Assembly (NCBI GenBank): GCA_025200525.1 | Contig: CM045759.1 | Span: 930,001 to 994,000, forward strand | Reading direction: 5' to 3' | Source: Camellia lanceoleosa | Lineage: Eukaryota > Streptophyta > Magnoliopsida > Ericales > Theaceae | Length of the DNA: 64,000 bases | Part shown: positions 35,274-47,260 of the stretch, one piece after another | How positions within the stretch are numbered: position 1 is the stretch's first letter | Layout of the letters: each line of letters opens with the position of its first letter | Notes under the pieces: generated by a model | Databases searched by the model: none | What the model was told of the DNA's origin: nothing | What the model saw: only the letters and a program-made list of their open reading frames with translations | Made by a program: the position numbers and the translations under genes

Positions 35274-36230
35274 TGTCAGGACGAGGACGAGGTCATGGCG
35301 CGATGGCGAGCTAAGCAGAAGTGCCTATCTGGAGAGATCCGGCGATTCAGAGGGTGTTGGCGAGCCAATGTGGCCGAGAGAAACGATCTATGGGCACTTT
35401 GGCCCAAGAGATAGCAGGGCATTTCGAGCATCGATGGACATTACGAGGGTGCGAATCCGGCCAGTAGTTCGGCCCGGCGGTTGCTACTGAATGTAGGGCC
35501 TTCTTTTACGAAGGAGTTCTTAGGTCTCAACCGGACGTGTTTATGGGGATCCTAGCGAGCCGCTTAAAGGCGCATTTAATGGCTCGAGCAGGACAACGAA
35601 AACGTTTGAGATGCTTGGCATCGAAGGCGAGGTTGAAGGTGACCTTGGCATCTTTCGGTGAAAGGGATCTTGGTCGATGGTGGAAGTTCACCAAGGGTCG
35701 TATTGGAGGTACTTGGAAGGAGTTTGTTGATGCTTTTGGTGAAGTACATCTCCGGTATTGAGAGAAGTTGAGAGATCGGTTTGCCATCTTGAGCGAAACG
35801 GTTTGTCGATGGGTGAGTTCGAGGCCTCATTTACTAGTTTGTCGAGTTTGCAACGAGTTAGTGGCGTCGAGAACGCCGTTGCATAGAGTTCGAGAAGAAG
35901 TTGGTATGCGCTCAAATTGAGAGTTAATGCCAACTATGATTAGGGATTTTGGGCGTTTGGTTGATCTGACCCATCTTGAGATCGCGATCTTGGAGGAGGA
36001 GGAAAGCGAAAGGCTCCAAGAGTCGGGGCGGTCGAGTGATGGCGGGAGGCGAGAGGTTTCACTCCTCAGCTGACCTCGAGTAGTTTTCTAGATCCACTTT
36101 TCCGGTCTTGAGTGCTAGTTCGGGAAGGGTAGTCAGGAGACGTTACTGTTTCAAGTGTGGCAATTTGGGTCACAAGTCTCGATTTGTCCTCGAGAGGAGG
36201 AGTTCAGAAGCGAGATCTTCTTGGCTCGAT
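35274..36230 (+). pseudogene. chromovirus gag remnant
   Basis: A start at 35274 gives the Arg/Gly-rich beginning MSGRGRGHGAMA. It is followed, over many frame breaks and stops, by GGTWKEFVDAFGEVHL (about 35704-35755; the W-x-x-F-x-x-x-F pattern of plant gypsy gag). A zinc knuckle CFKCGNLGHKSRF (about 36147-36185) has its fourth Cys shifted out of frame by one base. Gag would form the particle. The position after the LTR and PBS and before protease fits. The region has numerous lesions and cannot be functional. Confidence 0.7.
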
Positions 36231-36633
36231 CTCGAGCGAGTCGAGTAAGTCGGCCATTATCGTGTTTTCGGTCGGTCGGCCGGGGCACATGAAGAGGTTT
36301 TGCCCACATTGGGTGCATCTGGTGCCTCTTGGTTGAGCGGGAACTCGAGTCACTTTCGGTCGATTCGAGCCTCGAGGCCAACCAGGGCTTCTTCGTCCCA
36401 ATCGGTCTGAGCAGCCTAGTGCTCGAGGGTGAAACAGTTGATTAGAGGTCATCTGGCGCGTGTATCTTTATTCTGCACAGATCTGGTGCAGCTCCATCTG
36501 TTGTGAGAGGTACCTTCTTGTTTTGCAATTCGATTGCTAGTGTTTTGATCGTCTGGTGCATCTCATTCTTTTGTGTCTGCATTCGCATCTATTTTGGAGT
36601 TGGAGTTAGCGATTAGCATCTCCTATTTGTGTA

Positions 36634-38745
36634 GTGTCACCACTTGGCGAATTGATTTTGAAGCAAGGTGTTAGGGGTTGTGATATAGAGGTTGATGATC
36701 AAAGAATCCCTTTTTCTTTTGTGGTTATGCCCATGAAGGGCTTCGATGTTATTTTGGGTATGGGTGGTTGTCGTCATCATAGGGCATTTATTGATTGCTC
36801 TGGTCGAGAGTCACTTGTTGTACGATTAGCAGAGAACGTTTCCATTTTACGGGGGCGGGGTTGGTAGTGTTTTGCCACTGTGGTACGATCCGCGAGAGGA
36901 GTGAGCTTAGTGGTCTACTTGCTAGCTTTGAGTAGTGAGTGTGATGAGACCCAGTTGTGTTCGAGGGTGGTTTGTGAGTGCGGACGTCTTCCCGAGGATC
37001 TTGTTGGTCCGCCACCTCGAGAGATTGAGTTCTCTATTGATTTAGTGCCCGGCACGGCCCCGATTTCTATGGCACCTTACCGTTTCGCCCCAGCTGAGTT
37101 AGTCGAGTTGAAGGTTCAACACCAGGAGTTGCTAGATAAGGGCTATATTCGTCCTAGTGTTTCTCCATGGGGAGCACCGGCCTATTCGCTAAGAAGAAAG
37201 GTGGTGCTTTGAGGCGTGTATAGATTAGGAAATTGAATCGACTACGGTTAGAATAAGTACCCTATGCCTCGTATAGATGATTTGTTTGACAGTTGAAGGG
37301 TTCCGTTGTTTCTCTAAGATAGACTTGAGATCGGGTTATCATCGGTTGAGAGTCGAGGAGGAGGATATTCCAAAGACGGCATTCGTGCAGCGGTATGGCC
37401 ACTATGAGTTCTGGTGATGCCGTTTGGGCTCACCAATGCACCGGCGATGTTTATGGATTTGATGAACCCGATCTTCCCGGAATTCTTAGATCGTTTTGTG
37501 GTCGTCTTCGTGGACGACATTCTGATTTATTCACCTTCAGAGTAGGAGCACGAGGCACACTTGAGAGTGGTGCTAGAGTTACTTAGAGCCCATAAGCTTT
37601 ATGCTAAGTTCGAAGTGTGAGTTCGGCTAAAGAGGTGAAGTTCTTAGGCCATGTAGTTTCGGGAAGGGGTGTCTTGATACATCCAAGGCGAGGCGAGGCA
37701 AGATTGGGCACGACCTAAGAGTGTGTTTGAGATCCATGATTTTACGGGATTAGCTGGGTATTATCGCCGGTTTGTGAAGGATTTCTCCAAGTTAGCTTCA
37801 CTGATTGACTAGATTGACTCGGAAAGGAGTCAAATTTGTATGGAGTGAGACTTGTGAAAAGTCGTTTCAGAGTTGAAGGTTAGATTGACCACCGCTCGGT
37901 CTTGATTATTCGAGAGAGGGTTGGGTTATGCATCTTGTGGCGCCTCACGAGAGGTGCAGGTTGTGTGTTGATGCAAGAAGGAAAGTGGTTGCCTATGGCT
38001 CACGCGTCGATTGAAAATTCATGAGAAGAATTACCCTACGCATGATTTAGAATTAGCAATGTGATATTTGCCTTGAAGATTTGGAGGCATTATCTTTATG
38101 GTGAGAGGTTCGAGGTATTCTCGGATCATAAGAGTCTGAAATATCTGCTCACACGAAAGACTGAATTTGAGGCGAAGGAGGTGGATGGAGTTCATTGAGG
38201 ATTATGATTTCGAGTTGCACTATCATCAGGAAGGCCAATGTTGTGGCGATGCCCTAGCGTAAAAATCTGTTGGTGGCGTTGCTAGTATAGCCATTCGAGA
38301 GTGGGAGATGTTGGGTGCACTTGGGAGTTCGATTTATTCGGGTGAATCCGTTGAAATTTCATGACCTTGTTTTTCTGTTGTTCTTGTGACCCACACTTGT
38401 GACTCGAGTGTTAGAGGCTCGGAGGGGTGATCTTGAGGTAGAATCTCTCCGAGAGAAGATTTCCAATGGGAAGGTTGAGAAGGGTTTGACGGTGTATCCC
38501 GACCGAGTGTGAGATACCGAGACCGTCTGTTTGTCTTGAGTCTTGCCGAGAGGAGGTACTCAGGAGTTTCATCATTCGCGCCTTATGTGCATCCGGGAGG
38601 TACTAAGATGTATCAGGATTTGGGTCGCCAGTTTTGGTGGCGGGGTATGAAGAGAGATGTGGCAGCTTTCGTATCTAGGTGCCTTACTTGTCAACAAGTG
38701 AAGGCCGAGCATCAGAGGCCAGCAGGTTTGTTGCAACCCTTGCAG
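36634..38745 (+). pseudogene. chromovirus pol remnant (protease, RT, RNase H, start of integrase)
   Basis: Protease-end block KGFDVILGMGG (about 36735-36770; the usual DWL after GM is lost). RT: REIEFSIDLVPGTAPISMAP (about 37021-37080), LLDKGYIRPSVSPWGAP (about 37126-37176), [18 protein letters not shown] (about 37420-37450), FVDDILIYS (about 37506-37535). The RNase H area (37900-38260) is badly broken. The integrase zinc-finger block is HPGGTKMYQDL, then CLTCQQVKAEHQRPAG (about 38589-38735). These phrases are those of the Tekay/Del chromovirus lineage. Many stops and shifts are present. The sequence breaks at 38745, before the integrase catalytic core and chromodomain, where Tat2 begins. Confidence 0.8.
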
Positions 38746-39841
38746 CATTCAAGAACCAGATAAGGCAGAGATCGAAGACGAGGACGTGGAGGTCCTAGAT
38801 GATGTCGGCAAGGAGCCAGCCGAGAAAAGTGAAAAAGCACTGAAGAAAATCCTCGTCCAGGAGGGGGATGAAGAACGCTTCTTTCTTCTCGGCTCGGGGT
38901 TAGCCGAAGAAGAGGAAAAAGAGTTGGAAGCTTTTTTTAGAGCAAATATCGAGGTATTCGCATGGACGCCCTACGAAATGCCTAGCATTGACCCCGAGGT
39001 CACTTGCCATAAGCTGAACATTGACAGGTTGGCCAAACCTGTAATCCAACGAGCAAGAAGACCGACGTTGATACACATCGAAGCAGTGGAAGAAGAAGTA
39101 GACAGACTTCTCGAGGCCAGGGCCATTCGAGAGGTAAATTACCCGACATGGCTATCAAACACAGTAGTGGTGAAGAAAAAGAATAGTAAATGGAGGGTCT
39201 GCATAGATTTTACCAGCTTAAACAAGGCCTGTCCCAAAGACAGCTTCTCTCTACCCAAGATTGACCAGCTAGTAGATGCCACTTCAGGACATGGAAAGAT
39301 AAGCTTCCTGGATGCCTATAGGAGGTATCACCAGATAGCCATATATCCCGAGGATGAAGAAAAGACTGCGTTTATTACCCCAAAAGGGCTGTACTGCTAC
39401 AAAGTAATGCCTTTTGGGTTGAAAAACGCAGGAGCAACTTACCAAAAGTTGGCAACCAAGATGTTCAGACACCTGATTGGCCGAACGGTGGAAGTTTACA
39501 TCGACGACATGGTCATGAAGACCAAGGAACTAGAAGGTCACCTCGCCGACCTCAAAGTAGTCTTTGAAATCCTTAAATCATATCGGCTCCGACTCAATGC
39601 ATCAAAGTGTGCATTTGGAGTTGGATCTGGTAAGTTCTTGGGATATCTGGTGACCAGAAGGGGCATTGAGGCCAGTCCAGATCAGATCAAGGCCATCCTG
39701 GAATTGAAAAGCCCGACGTCGGCAAAACAGGTACAAATGCAAACTGGAAGGGCCGCAGCCCTGAATAAGTTCATTAGCAAAAGCTCAGACAAGTGCAAAC
39801 CTTTCTTTAACTTAGTAAAGAAAGCCACGGACTTCCTGTGA
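38746..39841 (+). pseudogene. Tat2: reverse transcriptase
   Basis: A long frame carries the RT domains in order: VIQRARRP...LLEARAIREVNYPTWLSNTVVV (about 39040-39170), KWRVCIDFTSLNKACPKD (about 39190-39240), FLDAYRRYHQIAI (about 39304-39345), VMPFGLKNAGATYQ (about 39406-39450) and VYIDDMVMK (about 39493-39525, with the catalytic Asp pair). The acidic lead-in (38760-38950) is typical of the Tat lineage between protease and RT. The frame ends at a TGA (39839-39841) replacing the Trp expected after DFL. Gag, protease and the 5' LTR are absent because of the junction at 38745. Confidence 0.9.
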
Positions 39842-41071
39842 ACCGAAGAATCTTGCCGCTTTGGACCTAAAAAGTATCGACCCACGAGTTCTTTTAAATC
39901 CAGAACCTGGAGAGGACCTGTTTTATACATAGCATTTTCAGAACATGCGATAAGCGCAGTGGTAGTCCGAGAAGACAAAGGGGAACAAAGGGCTGTTTAC
40001 TATGTAAGCAAAACCCTGGCCAATGCAGAAATGAGGTATCTACCCTTAGAGAAATTGGCACTGGCCTTAGTAATGGCTTCAAGGAAGCTGAACCATTACT
40101 TCCAGGCCCATAAAATTGTGGTGCTAACTGAACACCCCTTGAAGTCCTTGCTGCAACAAGGAGACTTGACAGGAAGAATAGCCAGATGGGCAATCGCCTT
40201 AGGCCAGTATGACCTGGAGTACAGATCCAGAACAGCAATCAAAGGCCAAGTTTTGGCCAACTTCGTGGAAAAATTCACACCAAAATCCATCGAACATCGG
40301 GCTCTGTTGAGCCAAGGTGAACGATGTCCAAACAAGCAAGGAGGAGCCCAGCCAAAGGCGAAAGAACAAAGCAAAGAGGAAAAACTCAGACCCTGCAGCA
40401 TTTACATCGGCGACTCCTTTCGACTGTTTGTTGATGGGAGTTCCAACCGACAGGGAGCAGTAGTAGGAGTAGTACTGGTATCTCCAGATGGGCAGATACT
40501 AGAACAGTCGATTCGTTTGGGGTTCAAGGCCTCAAACAATGAAGCAGAATATAAAGCACTCATTGCAGGACTAAAGCTGGCAGTAGCAGTACAAGCAGAT
40601 GAGGTAATAGTTTTTTATGATTCACAACTTATAGTTAACCAAACAGCAGGCGAGTTTGCGGCCCGAGATGGAAAGATGTCGGCCTACGCAAAGGAGGTCA
40701 TCAGGTTGGCAGCCTTGTTTCAGAACTACCGACTACTTCAGGTCAGCCGAGATGATAACAGTCACGCCGACGCATTGGCCAACCTAGCTAGTGCAATACA
40801 ACCTGGAAAAGTGAGGACAATAATGGTTAACTATTTGTCAGGCCCGAGCATTGAACCACTGACCACGGAGCGTGAAACAATGTGTGTGGACATGGGACCA
40901 AGCTGGATGGATGCAACTGTTGCATTCCTGAAAGAAGGAAAGCTACCAGACGACCACAAGAAGGCACACAAGATCAAATTGAAGTCGGCAAGATTCAGTC
41001 TGACAGCAGAGGGACATCTCTACAAAAGATCCTTCACTGGACCCCTTTTGAGGTATGTACATCCTGCATAA
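39842..41071 (+). pseudogene. Tat2: dual RNase H region
   Basis: After the stop and a frame change the gypsy RNase H reads YIAFSEHAISAVVVRE...MRYLPLEKLALALV (about 39925-40070) and EHPLKSLLQQGDLTGRIARW. The archaeal-type RNase H follows: LFVDGSSNRQG (about 40429-40460), NNEAEYKALIAGL (about 40537-40575), FYDSQLIVNQ (about 40615-40645) and NSHADALANLAS (about 40759-40795), with all four acidic/His blocks intact. The linker to integrase has MGPSWMDATVAFLKEGKLP. It ends at a TAA (41069-41071) where VHPA would continue, CAA or GAA having become TAA. The second RNase H is diagnostic of Tat elements. Confidence 0.9.
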
Positions 41072-42099
41072 GTTAAAGATTTTTTATACGAAATTCATGA
41101 AGGAATTTGTGGAAGCCATACTGGAGGGCAGATCACTTGCCCATAGGGCCATTACCCAGGGGTATTGGTGGCCCTACATGCAGAAAGATGCAGAAGCCTA
41201 TGTGAAGAAGTGTGAAAAATGTCAAAGGTTTGCATCTCTGATACACCAACCAGCAGCAAACCTGAACCCAGTATCCAGTCCTTGGCCGTTTGCCCAATGG
41301 GGAATGGATCTTGTCGGACAACTGCCCCAAGCAACTAGGCAAAGGAGCTGAGCCCTTAGCCAAAATCCGAGATGTGGACGTAAAGAACTTCATATGGAAG
41401 AACATAATCACAAGATTTGGGATTCCAAGAGTAATAGTCGCAGACAATGGAACACAATTTGACAGTAAACTAATCAAGAGCTTCTGCGCAAAGTTCAAGA
41501 TTAAGAACTACTTTTCAACCCCAAGCTTTCCTCAAAGCAATGGACAAGAAGAAGCATCCAACAAAGTTATCTTGGATGGGATAAAGAAGAGGCTGCAGGC
41601 AGCAAAGGGAAAGTGGGTAGATGAACTACCAAGTGTGCTCTGGACATATCGAACTATGCCAAGAAGATCAACAGGGGAATCCCCCTTTGCCATGGCTTAT
41701 GGCACAGAAGCTGTCATTCCGCTGGAGGTCGGCATCCCTGGGATTAGAACCCAGGGAGTAGAGAATGGGACTAATGATGTACTCTTAGCCCGAGATCTGG
41801 ACCTACTAGAAGAAAGAAGGGAAAGAGCTGCAATCCAGCTAGCAGCATACCAGCAGCAGCTTGCTAGGGCTTACAATAAAAAAGTTAACCCAAGGGAGTT
41901 CCAAGTCGGCGACCTAGTCTTGAGAAAAGTCGTTGGCAACAAGAAGGACCCTAGGGAGGGCAAGCTTGGCCCAAACTGGGAAGGACCCTACAGAATCACT
42001 TCGGTATTGGGCAATAGGGCATATCGGCTTGAAGATAATGAGGGCAAAGAATTGTCAAGACCTTGGAACACTTGCAATTTGAAATTTTTCTATCATTAG
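41072..42099 (+). pseudogene. Tat2: integrase with deleted first catalytic block
   Basis: The zinc-binding end GYWWPYMQKDAEAYVKKCEKCQ is followed by GMDLVGQLPQAT (about 41302-41335). The frame then jumps straight to EPLAKIRDVDVKNFIW (about 41350-41400). The about 50-60 bases that should encode the DYFTKW block are missing, removing the first catalytic Asp. The other blocks remain: VADNGTQFDSK (about 41440-41470), FPQSNGQEEASNK (about 41527-41565), GPNWEGPYRI, and PWNTCNLKFFYH ending at 42099. Compare Tat1, which keeps this block at 10164. The protein could not integrate DNA. Confidence 0.88.
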
Positions 42100-42270
42100 A
42101 ATTTTTTTTCTTTTGTCATTCGCCGAAGCACATAAATAAAGTTTTTCGCTTGTTTATACGATTATACACTTGTGACTGATAAAGATGCATAACGTTGTTT
42201 CTGGAATACATGTACAATGAGAACCCAAGTGGAACTTAGGTTCACATTAGGGGGCAGAGAGAAGCAAAAT

Positions 42271-42895
42271 GATGTTTAACACTTGTTGAAACTTGAGAAA
42301 AGTTTACAAGTTGAAGTTAAACCGATATGATGTTTAACACTTGTTGAAACTTGAGAAAAGTTTACAAGTTAAAGTTAAACCGAAAAGATGTTTAACACTT
42401 GTTGAAACTTGAGAAAAGTTTACAAGTTGAAGTTAAACCGATATGATGTTTAACACTTGTTGAAACTTGAGAAAAGTTTAAAAGTTGAAGTTAAACCGAG
42501 ATGATGTTTAATGCTTGTTGAAACTTGAGAAAAGTTTAAAAGTTGAAGTTAAACCGAGATGATGTTTAACACTTGTTGAAACTTGAGAAAAGTTTACAAG
42601 TTCAAGTTAAACCGAGATGATGTTTAACACTTATTGAAACTTGAGAAAAGTTTACAAGTTCAAGTTAAACCGAGATGATGTTTAACACTTGTTGAAACTT
42701 GAGAAAAGTTTACAAGTTGAAGTTAAACCGAGATGATGTTTAACACTTGTTGAAACTTGAGAAAAGTTTACAAGTTGAAGTTAAACCGAGATGATGTTTA
42801 ATGCTTGTTGAAACTTAAAAGGTTTACAAGTTAATGTTAAACCAAGATGATGTTAAACACTTGTTGAAATTTGAGAAGAATTTACAAGTTAAAAC
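42271..42895 (+). repeat. Tat2 3' tandem repeat array (58-bp units)
   Basis: Eleven copies begin at GATGTTTAAC positions 42271, 42329, 42387, 42445, 42503, 42561, 42619, 42677, 42735, 42793 and 42849 (spacing 58; the last interval is 56). Each unit starts GTTTAAC and ends GTTAAAC with a partly self-complementary middle (cacttgttgaaacttg / caagttgaagttaaac), so it can fold as a hairpin. Copies differ by only a few bases. It lies just after pol, as in Tat1, but the unit sequence is unrelated. Confidence 0.93.
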
Positions 42896-43177
42896 GGCCG
42901 GAGTATTAAGCTAAGTACTTATGTACTTGCCGATGTAAACTAAAGTGTTTCACCCCGAGAAGGTTGCACAAGGCTATGGTGCATCTTGAAGACACAAAAT
43001 TATTCTAAGTATGAAAGTCATACAAGAAGCAATAAAGAGAAGACAAACATATAAACATTCAAGAAAGAAGGAAGTTGTATTCATTAAAAGGCACGTCGGC
43101 CATATGAAGAGCTTAGACTGTCTCAAAAACAAAAAAGTACAAAGTGTAAAAAAACAAAGAAAATAGACGTCAAAACT

Positions 43178-43527
43178 AAGACTCCTCAGCATCATTAGCA
43201 GGCTGGGTCTGGATCTCGGAAGACTGCAAGGAGGACATCTCGGCCGCAAGCTCAACATCAATTTCCTGAAGGGTCTGATCAAGGCTCTTGTCGGCGAGAG
43301 GCACGTCTAATGATGCCTGCTCAGGGGTAGCTTCCTTGGGAACCTCCTCAACCTCCTCATCTTGAGTCAAATCTAGGACTTGCTCATTTTGAGAAGGAGA
43401 CTTGGCCCCAACAACGCCTTTTGACTTCCTTACCAAAACCTCCTCCTCGAACTCAGAGTCGTTGTCGGCGGATTGGCTTGGAGTTGGGGGGAATGGCAGA
43501 GGAAGGACATCGGCATTCTTGAGGGGG
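43178..43527 (-). pseudogene. Tat2 antisense gene, C-terminal part (below the solo LTR)
   Basis: The minus strand continues from the duplicated target site with LKNADVLPLPFPPTPSQ, then an acidic and Ser-rich tail to NDAEES and a stop (43178). The tail contains LDLTQDEEVEEVP. It is the counterpart of the acidic end of the Tat1 antisense protein. It joins LKRLDVLKD at 45318 in frame once the inserted LTR and one copy of the duplicated target are set aside. Confidence 0.65.
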
Positions 43528-43532
43528 GAGTC

Positions 43533-45312
43533 TGTAACGCCCTCAAAATTAAACCCATTAAACATAAAACAAGGCATGCATTACCCAAAGAAAAACATTA
43601 TATTATTTAAATCATCAGAGTATTACGAAATAAAACATCAAAATAAATGCCCTCACAGCTTACATCTTGCCAAGCCAACACTTGGACACAATTTCATGAG
43701 TTCTAACTCAAAACAAATAAAGCCCTAGGCTTGAAGGTTTACATAATTCAAATAAAACAACTAAAACAAATAAAACAAGTCTTCAAGTCCAAATCCTCAC
43801 AAGCTAAGTCTTTGGAGGTAATGAACCACCTGAACCTGAAAATGAAGTTCCCATATAGGGTGAGCCACAGCCCAGTAGAAAAATACTAAACCAAGCATAA
43901 GAATTAACTAAAGCATTAGCATTCGATATATGGTTAACTCAAGATAATAAATTTCCAATTTCATGACACGAATATCTACATTGTCTATGACATAATGTCT
44001 ATGACACCTTTCACTTTCCAATATTTATTTAACTTTCCAATGATATCATTTTGGCTTAGAACCTGGCCAACTATAATAGTGATCCAGATGTCACAAAAAT
44101 AAATGAGACTAAAGCCCAAACCACAACACTTCCATACTTCCAACTGATACACACTATAATGATGTATCATATCAACAACAAATAGCAATATTGCTATTAT
44201 CAATAAGCACACATATGAGTGATGCTACTGGAGTCCATCCCCTATCTCCTCCCAACAAATCCGGTTTAGAGGTACATCCCCTATCTTCCCCTAAACCGTG
44301 GAGTTCATCCCCTATCTCCTCCAAACAACATGCATATGCAATGAAACACACAATTGTCATATACAATACATAATCAATACAAGTAATGTTCTGTATTAAT
44401 TCAACAGTCAACATAAGTGACTTAATTCCAGTTATACCTAAGCCACATGCAAGGTCTACAACAATCACGACTATCCTCCACCGATAGCCCAAAACAGTTA
44501 TTTCTAAACAAGAAATAAATACAACAATGAATGTGAAATCAACATTCTCAAAGGTAAGTATTTAAACTACCCAACTATATCATTAATCTCATAATTTCCC
44601 CAACTTCATGAATTAAACCCAATTCCACATTTTTCCCTTAAATTAATTATACAAATTAATCTAAGCCAAACCCTAAGGTTTCTCCCTAAATTAACAAACT
44701 ACCCCCACATACCAAAATACCAACACTTAGGATTAAAGCGTATAAATGGAGTAGGAAATCCCTACCTCGAAGCAAAGAACTCGAATGGAGAAGATAGAGA
44801 TGATGATCCAAAATCCAAAGTGCTTCAAACCAAGAATTGTTGATTAAACGAAGCCCTCGACTCACTCTATCTTTTTAATAAAGGATCTAGGTTAGAAACT
44901 CACTCTAAGTAGATCAAATCTAGAGAAGGTATGTAGGAGAGAGAAAGCAGTTTAGGGTTTGAGAATCAAGAGGAGATGAAAATGGTCCAAAAAGTCGGAT
45001 CTCGCCATTTTATAACATCGCCGCCCTTTCGGCAACCCCCCCGCTCGGCGGATCTCGGCACTTTCATCTGAGCTCCCGGCGTCAATTTCGGCGGCTAATC
45101 CCGCTCGAGCGTCCAACACAACATAGGAAATACTGGAAGGTTGTATTCCCCTCGGCGGGCTTGGTTCCAAAGCTCAACCAACCTGCTCCAAACACGCTCA
45201 GTACATCCTAAAACTCAATCAAATATACCTAAAGGATGACAACAACTAGGGAATCTACGGAACTTAAGTCCGAATACAATAATCAATTTGGGAAAAGACC
45301 GGGGTCGTTATA
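43533..45312 (-). mobile_element. solo LTR of the Tekay-type chromovirus, inserted in the Tat2 antisense gene
   Basis: The reverse complement starts TATAACGACCCCGGTC and ends GAGGGCGTTACA, matching 32928-34869 along its length (for example both share the ggtttaggggaagatagggg phrase). It is flanked by a perfect 5-base target duplication GAGTC (43528-43532 and 45313-45317). No internal region or PBS adjoins it, so it arose by recombination between the two LTRs of a full element. At 1780 bases it is about 160 shorter than the 5' LTR copy. Confidence 0.93.
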
Positions 45313-45317
45313 GAGTC

Positions 45318-47260
45318 CTTGAGGACATCAAGCCTTTTCAGCAAGGTCATCCAGCCAAGGGTGAAGCCCCTGTTACATGCCTGCTTCACCTGCTTTTCAT
45401 AGTCCTCCGTGACATCGGCCACTCCTTCGTTATAGCCCTTTTCATCAGCAGCCTTGATTTCGGCCTCTTTGGTAGCCAGGGCGTCTTGAAACTCCTTTTG
45501 AGCCTCGGCCATCTTGTCCTCAGCCTCTTTCAAATAGGCTTGAAGGACTTTGTTTATCGCCTCAACAGCACCAACCTTTTCTTCGGCATCATCCTTAGCT
45601 TTAATGGCAGCCTCGGCCTGGTCTTCCAACTTCTTCATTTTTTATTGTAAACTTTTGTTGGTCTTTTGTAGACTGGCAACTTCCCTCTTCTTCTTGGCCA
45701 GCTTCTCCCGGTTCTCGAAAGATTGAACTGAGAAAGAATGGGCATGCTGAATTGCCTGAGAAAGAATACAACAAAGCAGAAGTTATTACAAAATTTTTCT
45801 AAGTATAAGAAAGAATCAAAAGTGACCAAGTAAAGACACTCACTTGAACAGAGCGCTGAAGCATCAGAGCATAATTCTCATATTCACTCAACTTGGCATT
45901 TCGATCAAGATCGCCGGGGAGAAGGAGAGCGGTACTGAGGGCTACGCCGACATTTATATCATCGGCACTATCGCTGGCCATAACCGGCTTATCTTCCAGA
46001 GTGATTTTGGGGGCCCAGGGGGCATCGTGTTTTTGGGACCCCAAGGTAGTTGCAGAGGATGACCTCGGCCTTTTTGCTCTGGGGGATTCGAATGGTTGTG
46101 TTTTGACAGACCTCTTCTCAGGGATGGAGGTGGTTTTATCGCTCTCAACTAGTTTGGAGATCGGCAAGGTGTCCTCAGTGTCAACCTGAGTCACCTTTGC
46201 CTTTGGCTGAGCCTTTTTAATTCTTTTTTGCTTTGGTGGAGGCTGGGTTTGTGTTGGCTGAGCGTCAACACCAGAAGGGATGTCGGCCAAAAGATCATTG
46301 GCAACTGCTTTTTGACGGCCCATCTCGGCAGGGAAAACGATTAAATGCGTGGCTGGTGGGATATCGAGATCAAATCTGAATGAGGTTGGCAATTTGCTTA
46401 GCTGGATCAGAGGTTGATCCTTGGTCTGTCCGAGATGTGGACGCGACTTGTGAAGTTGTGGTAGAAGATGGAGAAAGGCTTTTCTTCTTCTTTTTTGGGA
46501 CGTCAGGAAGAGCCGACTTATAAGTGGGGATGAAGTTAAGAAGCAGAGAGGCCTTCTGCTTGTGCACTGGCAAATCTAAGAGTTTCCTCAAGTCTTTGCT
46601 GGGAAAGAAAGACTGACGGAAGCCCTTTAGTGGCTGAGGAAGAGCTGCAAGAAAAAGCAGACATTAGAAACGAACAAAGTATTGAAGACTTTAAAAACAA
46701 GTTAGTATGAACACAGGGCTCTTACCATTGCCCTCTACAAAAACTGAACAAGGAAGAGGGTAGAGATGGAGGTCCTCGTCTGGAGCAAACTCCCAGTTCC
46801 CCGAGGTAATGAAGTAATCGTCTCCAGCTCCCTTGTTGGAGTCTGGGAGCTCGGCTATGATTTTATACTCTGTGGACCTCAGCTTAAGGTAGTAAACGTA
46901 GCCCGTATCTTTTGTAAGGCCACACATGGTATAGCAATATTGGATGTTAGCTAAGGTAATCCTAGCGTTTTCCTATTTGGCTAAGGCTATGATACCATGA
47001 ATAACGCGATAGGAGTTGATGGCGAGTTGTATCGGGTTCAACTTATAGTAGTAAAGTATCTCGCAAAAAAGGGTATTGAGTGGGAGCAGAAGTCCGCACT
47101 TAATGAAGGCTACCATAGGGAAAGGCATGGAATCAGTTGTAGGCATGATGGAGTCATCATCCCCAGCCAACCTCAGATGGACGTCGACCGGGATATCAAA
47201 CTCTCGCCTGAAGTACTCTAATTTGGATGGGGTGTCTACCCTATGCTTCCACATACCCAT
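45318..47260 (-). pseudogene. Tat2 antisense gene, main part: transposase_28-like and coiled-coil, spliced
   Basis: From 47260 the minus strand reads LLPLNTLFCEILYYYKLNPI, a TAG at 46975-46973, then TGYVYYLKLRSTEYKII and SVFVEG (Tat1 has GWVYYLRIRRGREKII). An intron follows (donor GTAAG at about 46727, acceptor TTGCAG at about 46645). Then a Lys/Ser/Pro-rich exon (to about 45858), an intron (donor GTGAGT, about 45844; acceptor TCTCAG, about 45757), and a coiled coil (about 45690-45450) to GFTLGWMTLLKRLDVLKD. Intron positions agree with Tat1. A frame change near 46390 and the solo LTR at 45312 disrupt it. Its function is unknown; a leader exon with donor GTAAGCC lies at about 47770. Confidence 0.65.

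Noticed and set aside
35274..42099. One continuous gypsy element from chromovirus gag to Tat integrase
   Set aside because: RT and integrase zinc-finger blocks occur twice (37060-38735 and 39040-41250) with different lineage signatures; there are two elements joined at 38745.
42271..42895. CRISPR-like regular repeats
   Set aside because: Units are head-to-tail without unique spacers, next to a retrotransposon pol in plant DNA; this is a satellite-like tandem repeat.
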